DNA of 8,929 nucleotides from an uncultured Clostridia bacterium (GCA_945877525.1 CAMDVP010000118.1:1-8929); one strand, 5' to 3'; positions 1 to 6,600 are shown, counted from the first letter of the stretch. Notes: generated by a model from the sequence alone, not told the origin. Numbers and translations are program-made.

Positions 1-1688
1 AGCCCATGGCGGCGGTGGAAATGGGCAACGAACTGAAGCAGTGGGAGCTGAAGGAAAAGCAGGAGATCGAGCGCATCTTGGCGGCCCTGTCCGCGGAGGT
101 GGCGCCCTACGCCTCGCAGCTGCAGGAAAACGTGGATCGCCTGGCCGAACTGGACTTCATCTTCGCCAAGGGGCTGCTCAGCCGGGACATGTACGCCGTC
201 ACGCCCAAGCTGAACCAGCAGGGCTTTATCAACATCATCCGCGGGCGGCATCCGCTGATCCCCGCGGAGAAGGTGGTGCCCTCCAACCTGTGGATGGGCA
301 GGGATTTCACCACGCTTATCATCACCGGCCCCAATACCGGCGGCAAAACCGTGACATTGAAAACCGTGGGCCTGTTTACCCTGATGGCGCAAGCCGGATT
401 GCATATCCCCGCCGACCTGGGCACGGAGCTGGCGGTGTTTGAGCAGGTGTTTGCTGATATTGGCGACGAGCAGTCCATCGAGCAAAGTCTATCCACCTTC
501 TCCAGCCACATGACCAACATCGTGAAGATCATGCACGAGGTGACCCCGCGGGATCTGGTGCTCTTTGACGAACTGGGCGCGGGTACCGACCCCACCGAGG
601 GCGCTGCCCTGGCCCAGAGCATCCTGACGCGGCTGTTGCACATCCGGGTGCGCACCCTGGCTACCACCCATTACAGCGAATTGAAGGCCTTTGCCCTGTC
701 CACCAAGGGGGTTGAGAACGCCTCGGTGGAGTTCGACGTGGAAACCCTCCGGCCCACCTACCGGCTGTCCATTGGTGTGCCGGGCAAGTCCAACGCCTTT
801 GAAATCAGCCGCAAGCTGGGCCTGCCGGAAAACCTGATCGACGCGGCCAAGGAACTGCTTTCCAGCGAATCCATCCGCTTTGAGGACGTGATCGCCAACG
901 CGGAGTATCACCGCCAGGTGGCCGAAAAGGAGCGGGAGCTGGCGGCTCAGGCGGCGCAGGAGACCATCCGGCTGCGGGACGAGGCGGAAAAGCTGCGCAA
1001 GGAGATGGAGGAGAAGCGGGAAAATGCCATGCGCAAGGCCCGGGAGGACGCCAGGCGCGTGCTGGAAAATGCCCGCAGGGAGTCGGAAAGCATCCTGAGC
1101 GACCTGAAGAAAATGAAGAAAAACGCGTCTACGCCCGATGCGGAGGCGGCGGCGCTGCGCCATCAGCTGGAAAAGAGCATTGACGGCCTCAGCGAGGGGT
1201 TGGCCCGTCCCATGGACGATGCTGGCGCGCCGCCCAAGACGCTCAAGCCCGGCGACCGGGTGAAAATCCTTACCCTGGGCAGCGAGGGCACGGTGCTTTC
1301 CATGCCCAACGCCAAGGGCGAGGTGGAACTGCAGGCGGGCATCATGAAATTCAAGGCACACCTGAGCCAGCTGCGCCTTGTGCGGGAAACCGTCCCCAAG
1401 CAGAAGGCCAGCGTCAAGACGCAGACTGGGGCCATGACCCGCACGGTTTCGATGGAGTGCGACGTGCGCGGCATGGCGCTGGACGAGGCAATTTCTGCGG
1501 TGGATCAGTATCTGAACGAGGCTGTGATGGCTGGACTGAATGAGGTGAGCATCATCCACGGCAAGGGTACGGGGGTGCTGCGCAGCGGCATTCAGCAGCA
1601 CCTGCGGCGGCACATGCTGGTGAAGGAATTCCGCCTGGGCGTGTATGGCGAGGGTGAAAGCGGCGTGACCGTGGTGACGCTGAAATAA
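1..1688 (+). CDS. mutS2: Endonuclease MutS2, 5'-truncated (C-terminal ~560 residues)
   Basis: MutS2 is an ATPase with a C-terminal Smr nuclease domain, linked in different bacteria to suppression of recombination and to rescue of collided ribosomes. The frame is open from the window edge; the first ATG, at 6, is internal, because the text before and after it matches the middle of Firmicute MutS2 (usually about 785 aa), so roughly 225 residues lie outside. Counting from that ATG: Walker A GPNTGGKT at 108-115, signature loop STFSSHM at 163-169, Walker B LVLFDELGAGTDP at 184-196 (D188, E189), and TTH switch histidine near 222. A long charged coiled coil covers about 300-375. The Smr domain covers about 487-560, with CDVRG in place of the usual LDLRG and an intact HGKGTGVLR loop. 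All ATPase motifs are present, so the visible part looks functional. It converges with the J-domain gene. Family assignment is secure. Confidence 0.97.
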   Translation, partial: PMAAVEMGNELKQWELKEKQEIERILAALSAEVAPYASQLQENVDRLAELDFIFAKGLLSRDMYAVTPKLNQQGFINIIRGRHPLIPAEKVVPSNLWMGRDFTTLIITGPNTGGKTVTLKTVGLFTLMAQAGLHIPADLGTELAVFEQVFADIGDEQSIEQSLSTFSSHMTNIVKIMHEVTPRDLVLFDELGAGTDPTEGAALAQSILTRLLHIRVRTLATTHYSELKAFALSTKGVENASVEFDVETLRPTYRLSIGVPGKSNAFEISRKLGLPENLIDAAKELLSSESIRFEDVIANAEYHRQVAEKERELAAQAAQETIRLRDEAEKLRKEMEEKRENAMRKAREDARRVLENARRESESILSDLKKMKKNASTPDAEAAALRHQLEKSIDGLSEGLARPMDDAGAPPKTLKPGDRVKILTLGSEGTVLSMPNAKGEVELQAGIMKFKAHLSQLRLVRETVPKQKASVKTQTGAMTRTVSMECDVRGMALDEAISAVDQYLNEAVMAGLNEVSIIHGKGTGVLRSGIQQHLRRHMLVKEFRLGVYGEGESGVTVVTLK

Positions 1689-1698
1689 TCTTATACTG

Positions 1699-1794
1699 TG
1701 CTGCATTAAAAACATTGCAGCAAAGGGGACGGCCCCGAAGGTTTCCAAAGGGCGATCGGAAAGCCCTTTGGTCGCGCCCGCAGGCGCGAAACCT
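1699..1794. repeat. Intergenic cluster of inverted repeats, possible structured RNA or dispersed repeat unit
   Basis: Four nested or adjacent inverted repeats fill the space after mutS2. TGCTGCA at 1699-1705 pairs with TGCAGCA at 1716-1722. GGGG at 1725-1728 pairs with CCCC at 1733-1736. The outer arm AGGTTT at 1739-1744 pairs with AAACCT at 1789-1794 and encloses two perfect hairpins: CCAAAGGGC (1745-1753) with GCCCTTTGG (1763-1771), and CGCGCC (1773-1778) with GGCGCG (1783-1788). Together these make a three-way junction with almost no unpaired bases. It is not needed as a terminator, since a separate one follows. It may be a copy of a dispersed structured repeat, an mRNA 3'-end stabiliser, or a small RNA; the sequence alone does not decide. 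The pairings are seen directly; the role is unknown. Confidence 0.55.
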
Positions 1795-1828
1795 CTGCCT
1801 TTTATGGAGAACAGTATTGCAGGCAAAC

Positions 1829-1857
1829 AAAAAAGGCTGCGCGATGCGGCCTTTTTT
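1829..1857. terminator. Bidirectional rho-independent terminator between mutS2 and the J-domain gene
   Basis: A 12-bp stem of A6-GGCTGC (1829-1840) and GCGGCC-T6 (1846-1857) has one G-T pair and a 5-nt loop GCGAT. Each strand ends in a run of six T, so it can stop transcription both from mutS2 (rightward) and from murA/J-domain (leftward). It begins 4 bases beyond the J-domain stop codon, which fits a shared terminator for convergent genes. Confidence 0.9.
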
Positions 1858-1861
1858 CATG

Positions 1862-2389
1862 CTACTTTTTATGATGCAGCAGGTGGTGGATGCGGCCTGA
1901 AAGCGTTTTGGACTTTTTCAGGGCCACAGCTGCATCCAGCGCGCCACGGCGGTATTCGATGTTGTCCGGATCCCGGCGCACCGCCTCGCGGAAGGACTGG
2001 TGCGCTGATTCGTACTGCTCCAGCTCCATCAGGATGCGGCCCTGCAGGTCGTACCAGGCAGCGTTGCGGGTGGTGGCGCGCATGAGCTGCCGCATGGCGC
2101 TTTCCGGCCCCTGCCGGCGGAGCATTTTGCGGGCCAGCTGCATGGCGTCCTCCTGGGGGAGGGACTGGGTGTAGCTGGGGGCGCGATGAGGCAGCGCCAG
2201 GCGGAGGGCCTCCTCGTAGGCCAGGTTGAGGGCAATCATCTTCTCCTGGGCGGCTTTTTGCTCGTCCGCGTCCAAAAACTGGTCGGGGTGGCATTGCTTG
2301 ACCAGCGTGCGGTAGGCGCGGCGAACCTCGTCCGCGTCGGCCGTAGCGCTGAGCCCCAGCACCTGAAAGGGATTGTTCGTCGCCCTCAC
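1862..2389 (-). CDS. J-domain protein with TPR-like C-terminal region (class C, DnaJ-like)
   Basis: A 175-residue protein, probably an Hsp70 (DnaK) co-chaperone that recruits DnaK to a specific client. The J domain covers about residues 6-65: NPFQVLGLS opens helix I, RRAYRTLVKQ is basic helix II, HPD is intact at 34-36 and ALNLAYEEAL is helix III. The G/F-rich linker and zinc fingers of true DnaJ are absent. Residues about 82-150 look like TPR-type helical repeats (AAWYDLQGRILMELEQYESA, then FREAVRRDPDN). The only available start is a GTG, which directly abuts AGGAGG, so spacing to the ribosome-binding site is poor; the reading frame before it has no ATG and runs back into the end of murA, so the start is uncertain by a few codons. 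It lies 22 nt after the murA stop on the same strand and is probably co-transcribed with it. Its client is not known. Confidence 0.88.
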   Translation of the reverse strand: MRATNNPFQVLGLSATADADEVRRAYRTLVKQCHPDQFLDADEQKAAQEKMIALNLAYEEALRLALPHRAPSYTQSLPQEDAMQLARKMLRRQGPESAMRQLMRATTRNAAWYDLQGRILMELEQYESAHQSFREAVRRDPDNIEYRRGALDAAVALKKSKTLSGRIHHLLHHKK

Positions 2390-2411
2390 CTCCTTGGGCG
2401 CTATGGGCGCG

Positions 2412-3674
2412 TTACTCGATGGCCTCGCGGCGGATATCCGCCCCCAGAGAGCGGAGCTTCAGCTCAATCTGCTCATAGCCGCGGTCGATATATTCGGGGT
2501 TGTAGATTTCCGTCACGCCCTTGGCCATCAGGCCGGCCACCACCAGGGCTGCGCCGGCACGCAGGTCGGTGCAGGTGACAGGCGCGCCGTAGAGCTGGGG
2601 GACGCCCTCGATGATGGCCATCCGTCCGGCAATGCGCACATTGGCACCCATGCGGGCGATTTCGTCCAGATGCTTCAGGCGCTGCTCGAAAATGGTTTCC
2701 TGCACGATGCTGGAGCCCCGGGCCGTGGTGAGCAGGGCGCTCATGGGCTGCTGCAGGTCGGTGGGAAAGCCGGGGTACACCTGGGTCTTAATATTCACGG
2801 CCCGGTGGCCGCCCAGGGTACGCACGCGGATGGCGTCGTCGCTGTCGGTGACCTTTACGCCCATTTCCAATAGCTTTGCGGTCAGCGCCTCCATGTGGGT
2901 GGGAATGCAGCCGTGGATGACTACGTCGCCCCTTGTTGCGGCGGCGGCAATCATCAGGGTGCCCGTTTCAATCTGATCAGGAATAACGGCATAGGTCGCG
3001 CCGTGGAGATACTGCTGGCCGCGGATGCGGATCACATCGGTACCCGCACCCTTGACCTTTGCGCCCATGCTGTTGAGAAAGTTCGCTAGGTCGACGATAT
3101 GGGGCTCCTTGGCGGCGTTGTAGATAATGGTGGTGCCATGGGCCTTGGCTGCGGCCAGCATCACGTTGATGGTGCCGCCCACGGTGACCACATCGAAGAA
3201 CACGTCGCCGCCCTGCAGGCTGTCCGTCCTTGCGGTGATGCGTCCGCCCTGTGTTTCCGTTTCCGCGCCCAGGGCGGCAAAGCCCTTCAGGTGCTGGTCG
3301 ATGGGTCGGGAGCCGATTTCGCATCCGCCGGGAAAGAACACCTCGCCGTGGCCGCAGCGCCCCAGCAGCGCGCCCAACAGGTAGTAGCTGGCGCGCAGGC
3401 GCTGAGAATCACGGTAGCTGATGCCGGTTCCCGCTGCGGGACGGGGATCCACCGTCATGAACTCGCCGGGAACGTAGGTGACCCTCGCTCCCAGGGAGCG
3501 AAGGATATCCACCAGCGCGCGCACATCCTCAATGTCGGGTAAATTTTCGATGGTGCAGGGCTCGTCAGACAGAAGGGTGGCGGGAATCACCGCCACGGCG
3601 GTATTCTTGCCACCGCTGACGCGCACTTCGCCCTCCAGGGGATTGCCGCCGGTTATCAGCATTCGTTCTTTCAT
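2412..3674 (-). CDS. murA: UDP-N-acetylglucosamine 1-carboxyvinyltransferase (MurA)
   Basis: MurA transfers enolpyruvate from phosphoenolpyruvate to UDP-GlcNAc in the cytoplasm, the first committed step of peptidoglycan synthesis. The product is 420 aa, essentially the family length (E. coli 419). Residues seen: K23-N24 in GGKNTA (usual form GAKN), the PEP-binding loop PGGCEIGSRP with the catalytic Cys118 that fosfomycin alkylates, FPTDLQ with the general-base Asp306, and DRGYE near 397-401 with the conserved Arg398. The start is the ATG at 3674, preceded by GGAGGT with a 7-nt gap. The frame stays open further upstream, but that stretch contains the promoter and is not coding. Many Clostridia have two MurA paralogues and I cannot say which this is. 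With Cys118 present, fosfomycin sensitivity of the enzyme is expected (inference). It is followed closely by the J-domain gene. Confidence 0.96.
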   Translation of the reverse strand: MKERMLITGGNPLEGEVRVSGGKNTAVAVIPATLLSDEPCTIENLPDIEDVRALVDILRSLGARVTYVPGEFMTVDPRPAAGTGISYRDSQRLRASYYLLGALLGRCGHGEVFFPGGCEIGSRPIDQHLKGFAALGAETETQGGRITARTDSLQGGDVFFDVVTVGGTINVMLAAAKAHGTTIIYNAAKEPHIVDLANFLNSMGAKVKGAGTDVIRIRGQQYLHGATYAVIPDQIETGTLMIAAAATRGDVVIHGCIPTHMEALTAKLLEMGVKVTDSDDAIRVRTLGGHRAVNIKTQVYPGFPTDLQQPMSALLTTARGSSIVQETIFEQRLKHLDEIARMGANVRIAGRMAIIEGVPQLYGAPVTCTDLRAGAALVVAGLMAKGVTEIYNPEYIDRGYEQIELKLRSLGADIRREAIE

Positions 3675-3681
3675 AGGGTTG

Positions 3682-3709
3682 ACCTCCGGCCGAGCCGGAT
3701 TCACCTCCT
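3682..3709 (-). promoter_or_regulatory. Doubled ribosome-binding site ahead of murA
   Basis: On the minus strand GGAGGT at 3687-3682 sits 7 nt before the murA ATG and decides the start. A second, stronger-looking AGGAGGT lies at 3709-3703, about 20 nt earlier, followed by similar text (GAATCC against CAACCC), as if the segment had been duplicated. A GTG overlapping the upstream copy is in frame with murA, but it has no spacing from that copy, so I do not take it as the start. Confidence 0.55.
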
Positions 3710-3737
3710 GCGCCGTCGTTGCGTATAACAATATCTT

Positions 3738-3766
3738 ATTATACACAGAATGGGCCCATTGCGCAA
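3738..3766 (-). promoter_or_regulatory. Sigma-A-type promoter of murA
   Basis: Read on the minus strand, TTGCGC (3766-3761) is followed after exactly 17 nt by a consensus TATAAT (3743-3738). Transcription would start near 3731, giving a leader of just under 60 nt before the murA ATG. Box quality, spacing and position all fit; this is the best promoter in the window. Confidence 0.85.
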
Positions 3767-3960
3767 GGGCTGGGCCGGTTTGCGGCGCATAAAGGGGGGA
3801 TTTCCGGGGCCGGAAACAGCCTGCGGCGGGGCAAATGGGAAAAAATAACGTTTTCGCTCGAAACAAGGAAAACACTGTATTTTCCTGCATGGAACCGTTT
3901 TCAATCACGGTGAGAAAGAAAAATCATGGACGATATGGAAAAATAAATCGTGCAAAAATA
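3767..3960. other. Non-coding gap between the divergent murA and lacI-type promoters, with palindromes
   Basis: No convincing gene is present. Three short symmetrical elements stand out. TTTCCGG at 3801-3807 and CCGGAAA at 3810-3816 are perfect arms around GG. TTTCG at 3852-3856 and CGAAA at 3859-3863 flank CT. AGGAAAA at 3866-3872 and TTTTCCT at 3880-3886 flank a centre (CACTGTA) that is itself nearly symmetrical (AC-T-GT). None is followed by a T-run, so they look more like protein-binding sites than terminators. Base composition shifts from GC-rich on the murA side to AT-rich on the lacI side. Which gene, if any, they control is unknown. Confidence 0.4.
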
Positions 3961-3971
3961 CAAAAAAGATA

Positions 3972-4000
3972 TTGCTTTTTTTGCAACGTTGCGTTATACT
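3972..4000 (+). promoter_or_regulatory. Promoter of the LacI-family regulator gene
   Basis: TTGCTT at 3972-3977 and TATACT at 3995-4000 are separated by 17 nt. A-rich tracts lie just upstream (3954-3967), as in UP elements. Transcription would start near 4007 and give a leader of about 53 nt. An 8-bp inverted repeat (TGCAAAAA 3951-3958 with TTTTTGCA 3978-3985) straddles the -35 box. Confidence 0.75.
3983..3992. promoter_or_regulatory. Probable LacI-family operator inside the promoter spacer
   Basis: GCAACGTTGC is a perfect 10-bp palindrome centred on CpG. LacI-family dimers typically recognise such sites, with the hinge helices prying open the central CpG step (compare PurR, core GCAAACGTTTGC). 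It lies between -35 and -10, where a bound protein would block RNA polymerase. The neighbouring regulator gene carries the matching DNA-binding domain, so autoregulation is the simplest reading (inference). Confidence 0.6.
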
Positions 4001-4059
4001 GAACATGTCGAAACCGATTTAGATTATTCTGAGGATGCAGAAACAGGGAGGCGCAGGCT

Positions 4060-5079
4060 GTGGCGGTGACAATTAAGGACGTATCCGCGAGGTGCGGGCT
4101 GTCCATATCCACAGTCAGCAAGGCCTTCAACAATTACAGCGATATCTCCAGCGAAACCCGCGAACTGGTGCATCGCACCGCCAGGGAAATCGGCTATTTT
4201 CCCAACGCCATCGCCCGCACCCTCAAGACCAACCGCTCCAGCAACCTGGGCGTGCTCTTTGCCGACGATGGGGACAACGGCCTGACCCACAGCTTCTTCG
4301 CCTCCGTGCTGAATGCCTTCAAGAGCGAAAGCGAAAAGCATGGCTACGATATTACCTTCATCAACCATAATGTGGGCTGGAACGGCATGACTTACCTGGA
4401 GCACTGCCGCTACCGTAATGTGGACGGCGTGTGCCTGGTCTGCGCCGATTTCTATGCCGCGGAGGTGGCGGAGCTGGCCACCAGTGATATTCCCTGCGTG
4501 ACCATCGACCATGCCTTCAACAACCGCAGCTGCGTGATGAGCGAAAACGTGCAGGGTATGCAGCAGCTGGTGCACTATGCCGCGGAACAGGGCCACAGGA
4601 AGATTGCTTTTCTTCACGGGCAGCGATCCTCAGTGACGGAAAACCGCATCACCGGCTACTACCGGGCGCTGAGCGAGCTGGGCATTGCCCCACGGCAGGA
4701 ATACCTGATGGAGTGCCACTACGACAGCCCCACCGCGGGCTATCAGGCCATGAACGCCATTGCCCGCATGGCGGATCCGCCCACCTGCGTGCTGATGCCG
4801 GATGACCACACCTGCCTGGGCGCCCTGAAGGCTGCGGCCGATCTGGGGCTGCGGGTGCCGGAGGACATTTCCATCGGCGGATATGACGGCATTAGCCTCA
4901 GCCAGCTGATCCGCCCCCGCCTGACCACCATCCGGCAGGACACACAGAGCATCGGCACCCAGGCGGCCCGATTGCTTATTGACCGTATTGAGAATCCCCG
5001 CACCGCCATCAGCGAAACGGTATCCGTCCCGGTGAAGCTTTTGCCGGGGGAGAGCATCGGCCCGGTGAAGAAGGGCTGA
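4060..5079 (+). CDS. LacI/GalR-family transcriptional regulator
   Basis: A 339-residue sugar-responsive DNA-binding protein of normal family length. The N-terminal helix-turn-helix spans about residues 4-23 (TIKDVSARCGLSISTVSKAF), followed by the hinge region FPNAIARTLKTNRS near 47-60, with the Leu that intercalates into the operator centre. The rest is a periplasmic-binding-protein-like effector domain, with GHRKIAFLHG, the MPDDHTCLGALKAAADLGL segment and VPEDISIGGYDG typical of the family. The GTG start at 4060 has GGGAGG upstream (4046-4051) with 8 nt spacing. The binding-protein gene follows after 85 nt on the same strand, so this is very likely the local regulator of the transporter and of itself. 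The effector sugar cannot be read from the sequence. Repressor versus activator is inferred from the operator position, which suggests repression. Confidence 0.93.
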   Translation: MAVTIKDVSARCGLSISTVSKAFNNYSDISSETRELVHRTAREIGYFPNAIARTLKTNRSSNLGVLFADDGDNGLTHSFFASVLNAFKSESEKHGYDITFINHNVGWNGMTYLEHCRYRNVDGVCLVCADFYAAEVAELATSDIPCVTIDHAFNNRSCVMSENVQGMQQLVHYAAEQGHRKIAFLHGQRSSVTENRITGYYRALSELGIAPRQEYLMECHYDSPTAGYQAMNAIARMADPPTCVLMPDDHTCLGALKAAADLGLRVPEDISIGGYDGISLSQLIRPRLTTIRQDTQSIGTQAARLLIDRIENPRTAISETVSVPVKLLPGESIGPVKKG

Positions 5080-5094
5080 ATCCAGTTTGTCGAT

Positions 5095-5138
5095 AATGCC
5101 GCATGAAGCGGCGTTTGAGAGAATAGCGGTTAAACCGC
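5095..5138. repeat. Two inverted repeats between the regulator and binding-protein genes
   Basis: AATGCCGC (5095-5102) and GCGGCGTT (5108-5115) form an 8-bp stem with one G-T pair and loop ATGAA; no T-run follows, so at most it is a weak terminator or processing site after the regulator. Then GCGGTT (5126-5131) and AACCGC (5133-5138) form perfect arms around one A, too tight for an RNA hairpin with those full arms and better explained as a protein-binding site. I found no good promoter in this 85-bp gap; the TTGAGA at 5115-5120 has only a weak AAATAA partner. The transporter genes may therefore be read through from the regulator promoter. Confidence 0.4.
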
Positions 5139-5164
5139 AAATAAAAAAGAGGAGGAACCCAACT

Positions 5165-6529
5165 ATGAAGAAGATCGTTTCTCTGGTTCTGGCCTGCATG
5201 ATGCTGCTGGGCTGCGTCAGCTTCGCCGGCGCGGAAGAGGAAAAGATCACCCTCAACGTGTGGTCTTTCACCGTGGAACTTCAGCAGATGATCGACAAGT
5301 ACTACGCTCCCACCCATCCCAACGTGGAAATCACCTACACCGTGTATCCCACCGACGGCGGCGAGTACACCTCCAAGGTGGACAACCTGCTGGCTGCCAG
5401 CGCTACCAGCGCCGAGGCTCCCGATGTGTTCACCCTTGAGGCGGCCTTCGTGAAGAAGTACGTCAACTCTGACTGGACCGCCGACCTGATGGGCGACCTG
5501 GGCTTCACTGAGGAAGAGCTGGCTCCCGCTATCCCCGTGATGCGGCAGATCGGCACCAGCAACGTGAACGGCCAGCTGAAGGGCCTGTCCTGGCAGTCCA
5601 CCCCCGGCGCCCTGATGTATCGTGCCGACCTGGCCGAGAAGTACCTGGGCGTGACCACTCCCGAGGAAATGCAGGAGAAGGTTGCCGACTGGGATACCTT
5701 CATGGAGACCGCCGCTGAGCTGAACGAGGCTTCTGCCGGCGCCACCAAGATGATCGTCGGCGCGGGCGACATCTGGAACGCCTATCAGTACAACCGTGAG
5801 CAGGGCTGGGTTGTGGATGGCAAGCTGGTCATCGACGACGCGCTCTATGATTACCTCGACCTGTGCAAGGTGCTGGAGGAAGACGATCTGTCCAACAAGG
5901 GCACTGCCTGGACCGAGACCTGGTTCAACGGCATGAAGACCGACTCCACCCTGTGCTATCTGCTGCCCACCTGGGGCCTGCATTACACCCTCAAGCCCAA
6001 CTGCGGCTTCAGCACCAACTCCAACATGAACGACGAGGAACTGAAGGCTGCCTGCGAGAAGGACGGCGGCACCTACGGCCTGTGGAAGATGGTTGCCGGC
6101 CCCGTGGGCTATTCCTGGGGCGGCACCTGGATTGGCGCCAACGCTGCCAAGGTGGCTGAAATGAGCGACGCCAAGAAGGCCGCTGTGAAGGATTTCATCA
6201 AGTTCTTCACCCTGGACGAGGACTTCCTGTACACCTATGCCAAGGATTCCGGCGACTTCGTGGGCAACAACAACGTGGTTGACAAGATCCTTGCCGAGGG
6301 CGGCACCCCCAACCCCTTCCTGGGCGGCCAGGACCACTATGCGATCTTCGCCGAGGCTGCCAACCTGGCCAACGGCGCGATCATGACCGACTATGACGAG
6401 AAGATCAACTCCCTGTGGTCCGACCATGTGACCACCCCCTACTCCAAGGGCGAGAAGGAGCTGGACGACTGCATCGCTGAGTTCAAGGCGCAGGTTGCCG
6501 CTCAGTTCCCCGAGCTGGTTGTGGAGTAA
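5165..6529 (+). CDS. Extracellular solute-binding protein, family 1 (carbohydrate ABC transporter, CUT1)
   Basis: A 454-residue binding protein that captures a sugar outside the membrane and delivers it to the permeases downstream. It has a basic N-terminus (MKK), a hydrophobic core (about 4-20) and two possible processing sites: LLGC, lipobox-like, with Cys17, and AGA|EEE after residue 23 for signal peptidase I. The mature part starts EKITLNVWSF, the usual first strand of family 1 proteins. The central region has many aromatic residues (for example WNAYQYNREQGW and GYSWGGTWIG), as expected of sugar-binding clefts. AGGAGG at 5150-5155 lies 9 nt before the ATG. Every lysine codon I read in this gene is AAG, pointing to strong codon bias and high expression. 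The position after a LacI-type regulator and before two permeases fixes the role; the substrate is unknown. Confidence 0.92.
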   Translation: MKKIVSLVLACMMLLGCVSFAGAEEEKITLNVWSFTVELQQMIDKYYAPTHPNVEITYTVYPTDGGEYTSKVDNLLAASATSAEAPDVFTLEAAFVKKYVNSDWTADLMGDLGFTEEELAPAIPVMRQIGTSNVNGQLKGLSWQSTPGALMYRADLAEKYLGVTTPEEMQEKVADWDTFMETAAELNEASAGATKMIVGAGDIWNAYQYNREQGWVVDGKLVIDDALYDYLDLCKVLEEDDLSNKGTAWTETWFNGMKTDSTLCYLLPTWGLHYTLKPNCGFSTNSNMNDEELKAACEKDGGTYGLWKMVAGPVGYSWGGTWIGANAAKVAEMSDAKKAAVKDFIKFFTLDEDFLYTYAKDSGDFVGNNNVVDKILAEGGTPNPFLGGQDHYAIFAEAANLANGAIMTDYDEKINSLWSDHVTTPYSKGEKELDDCIAEFKAQVAAQFPELVVE

Positions 6530-6552
6530 TCTGATCAGAAGAAACCAATTCC

Positions 6553-6596
6553 GGGGCTGCCTTTCTGCCGCGTTTTCCGGGGCGGGAGGCAGCCCC
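6553..6596 (+). repeat. Strong intergenic stem-loop after the binding-protein gene
   Basis: GGGGCTGCC at 6553-6561 pairs perfectly with GGCAGCCCC at 6588-6596, and four further pairs (TTTC with GGGA, two of them G-T) extend it inward. Only TTCCCTGATT follows, not a clean T-run, so it is a partial terminator at best. A stem here can protect the 3' end of the binding-protein message and lower permease expression, as the REP stems do between malE and malF in E. coli. Confidence 0.7.
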
Positions 6597-6600
6597 TTCC

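Noticed and set aside
489..1826. Long open frame of 445 codons on the minus strand, antisense to mutS2
   Set aside because: It is a composition shadow in GC-rich DNA: rich in His, Gln and Leu with no recognisable motif, while the plus strand encodes an unmistakable MutS2.
1898..1909. TGAAAGCGTTTT, close to the CcpA cre consensus
   Set aside because: It lies inside the 3' coding end of the J-domain gene at a convergent gene end, far from any promoter, and the last bases do not fit; most likely chance.
3675..3908. N-terminal extension of MurA in the same open frame
   Set aside because: The extension would run through the TATAAT promoter and both ribosome-binding sites, and the ATG at 3674 gives the standard MurA length.
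3981..3994. GCAACGTTGC region read as a CcpA cre site
   Set aside because: The half-site spacing is wrong for cre, which has one more base between AA and CG; it fits a dedicated LacI-family operator better.
5095..5115. Stem-loop after the regulator gene as an intrinsic terminator
   Set aside because: Only three T follow the stem (one more base breaks the run), so termination would be weak; listed as an inverted repeat instead.
5009..6427. 472-codon minus-strand open frame across the binding-protein gene
   Set aside because: Antisense shadow caused by the strong codon bias of the binding-protein gene; its translation is low-complexity Gly/Val/His/Gln-rich text with no domain.
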